A stretch of DNA of 9,026 bases from an uncultured Ruaniaceae bacterium. Its GTDB lineage: Bacteria > Actinomycetota > Actinomycetes > Actinomycetales > Beutenbergiaceae. Location of the stretch: the NCBI GenBank assembly GCA_947251855.1, contig CAMXUZ010000202.1, forward strand, positions 1 through 9,026, in the 5' to 3' direction. The position numbers and the translations under genes are program-made. The notes under the pieces were generated by a model. It ran no database searches. It was not told where the DNA came from and saw only the letters and a program-made list of their open reading frames with translations. Each line of letters opens with the position of its first letter. Position 1 is the first letter of the stretch. This document shows, one piece after another, positions 8,865 to 9,026 of this stretch.

Positions 8865-9026
8865 ATGACCCAGGAACCCTCCACTCTAGAATTCGACGAC
8901 ACCGAGGCAGGCACCCGTATGCGAGTGCTGAGCCACATCGTTGAGTTGGGTCCCATCACCGCCGCCGACCTCGCAGAACAACTCGCCCTCACCGCCGCGG
9001 CGGTCCGCCGGCACCTGTCGACCTTG
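8865..9026 (+). CDS. sufR: SufR-like winged-helix regulator, N-terminal part (3' truncated)
   Basis: The frame is open from ATG 8865 to the window end, giving 54 residues. After an acidic leader (about 1-16) comes RMRVLSHIVELGPITAADLAEQLALTAAAVRRHLSTL, a helix-turn-helix of the ArsR/DeoR-like winged-helix class, with the recognition helix at about 43-54 (LTAAAVRRHLSTL). This matches the N-terminus of actinobacterial SufR (Rv1460 type), which heads the sufR-sufB-sufD-sufC-sufS operon and represses it when holding an Fe-S cluster. The Cys ligands of the cluster lie in the C-terminal half, outside the window, so the assignment rests on this domain, on the divergent ABC-ctaA neighbours and on the promoter features. 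A different MarR/ArsR-type regulator cannot be excluded. Confidence 0.75.
   Translation, partial: MTQEPSTLEFDDTEAGTRMRVLSHIVELGPITAADLAEQLALTAAAVRRHLSTL

Overview
The window is dense, GC-rich DNA, with many GTG starts and overlapping stop/start codons. Every recognisable protein is of actinobacterial type, so the source is almost certainly a member of Actinomycetota, most likely of the Micrococcales/Actinomycetales kind. I cannot name the genus. Nine coding regions fill nearly all of it, and two of them are cut by the window edges. I saw no tRNA, rRNA, insertion sequence, CRISPR array or convincing rho-independent terminator.

Left part (1-3740), cell-envelope flavoured: the C-terminal tail of an unidentified gene overlaps by one base a MurJ-like polytopic flippase (lipid II flippase/MviN superfamily). 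Convergent to it on the minus strand lie a GT4 glycosyltransferase and, downstream of that, a SUMF1/formylglycine-generating-enzyme-fold protein. The latter lacks the paired catalytic cysteines, so it should not be called a formylglycine-generating enzyme.

Middle part (3741-6150), nucleotide metabolism: an 89-bp divergent promoter region separates the glycosyltransferase from pyrG (CTP synthase). pyrG overlaps by four bases a Nudix hydrolase of the ADP-ribose pyrophosphatase type. The pyrG-Nudix pair is a common actinobacterial arrangement.

Right part (6083-9026), heme and Fe-S metabolism: ctaA (heme A synthase) and the permease and ATPase of an ABC-2 transporter lie on the minus strand. A SufR-like winged-helix regulator, cut by the window end, diverges from them on the plus strand. 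From memory this is the Mycobacterium Rv1456c-Rv1457c-Rv1458c / Rv1460 (sufR-sufB...) layout, here without the mptB-like gene, so a suf Fe-S assembly operon is expected just beyond the right edge. The 219-bp divergent region holds a good DtxR/IdeR-type iron box, a second partial copy of its left half, and an inverted repeat close to the known cyanobacterial SufR operator. Together they suggest dual control of suf by iron and Fe-S status.

The most interesting points are this regulatory region, a 68-bp tail-to-tail coding overlap between the Nudix gene and ctaA, the cysteine-less SUMF protein, an Asn in place of an expected heme-ligand His in CtaA, and several GTG starts that look leaderless. 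I did not find a clearly undescribed multi-gene system here.
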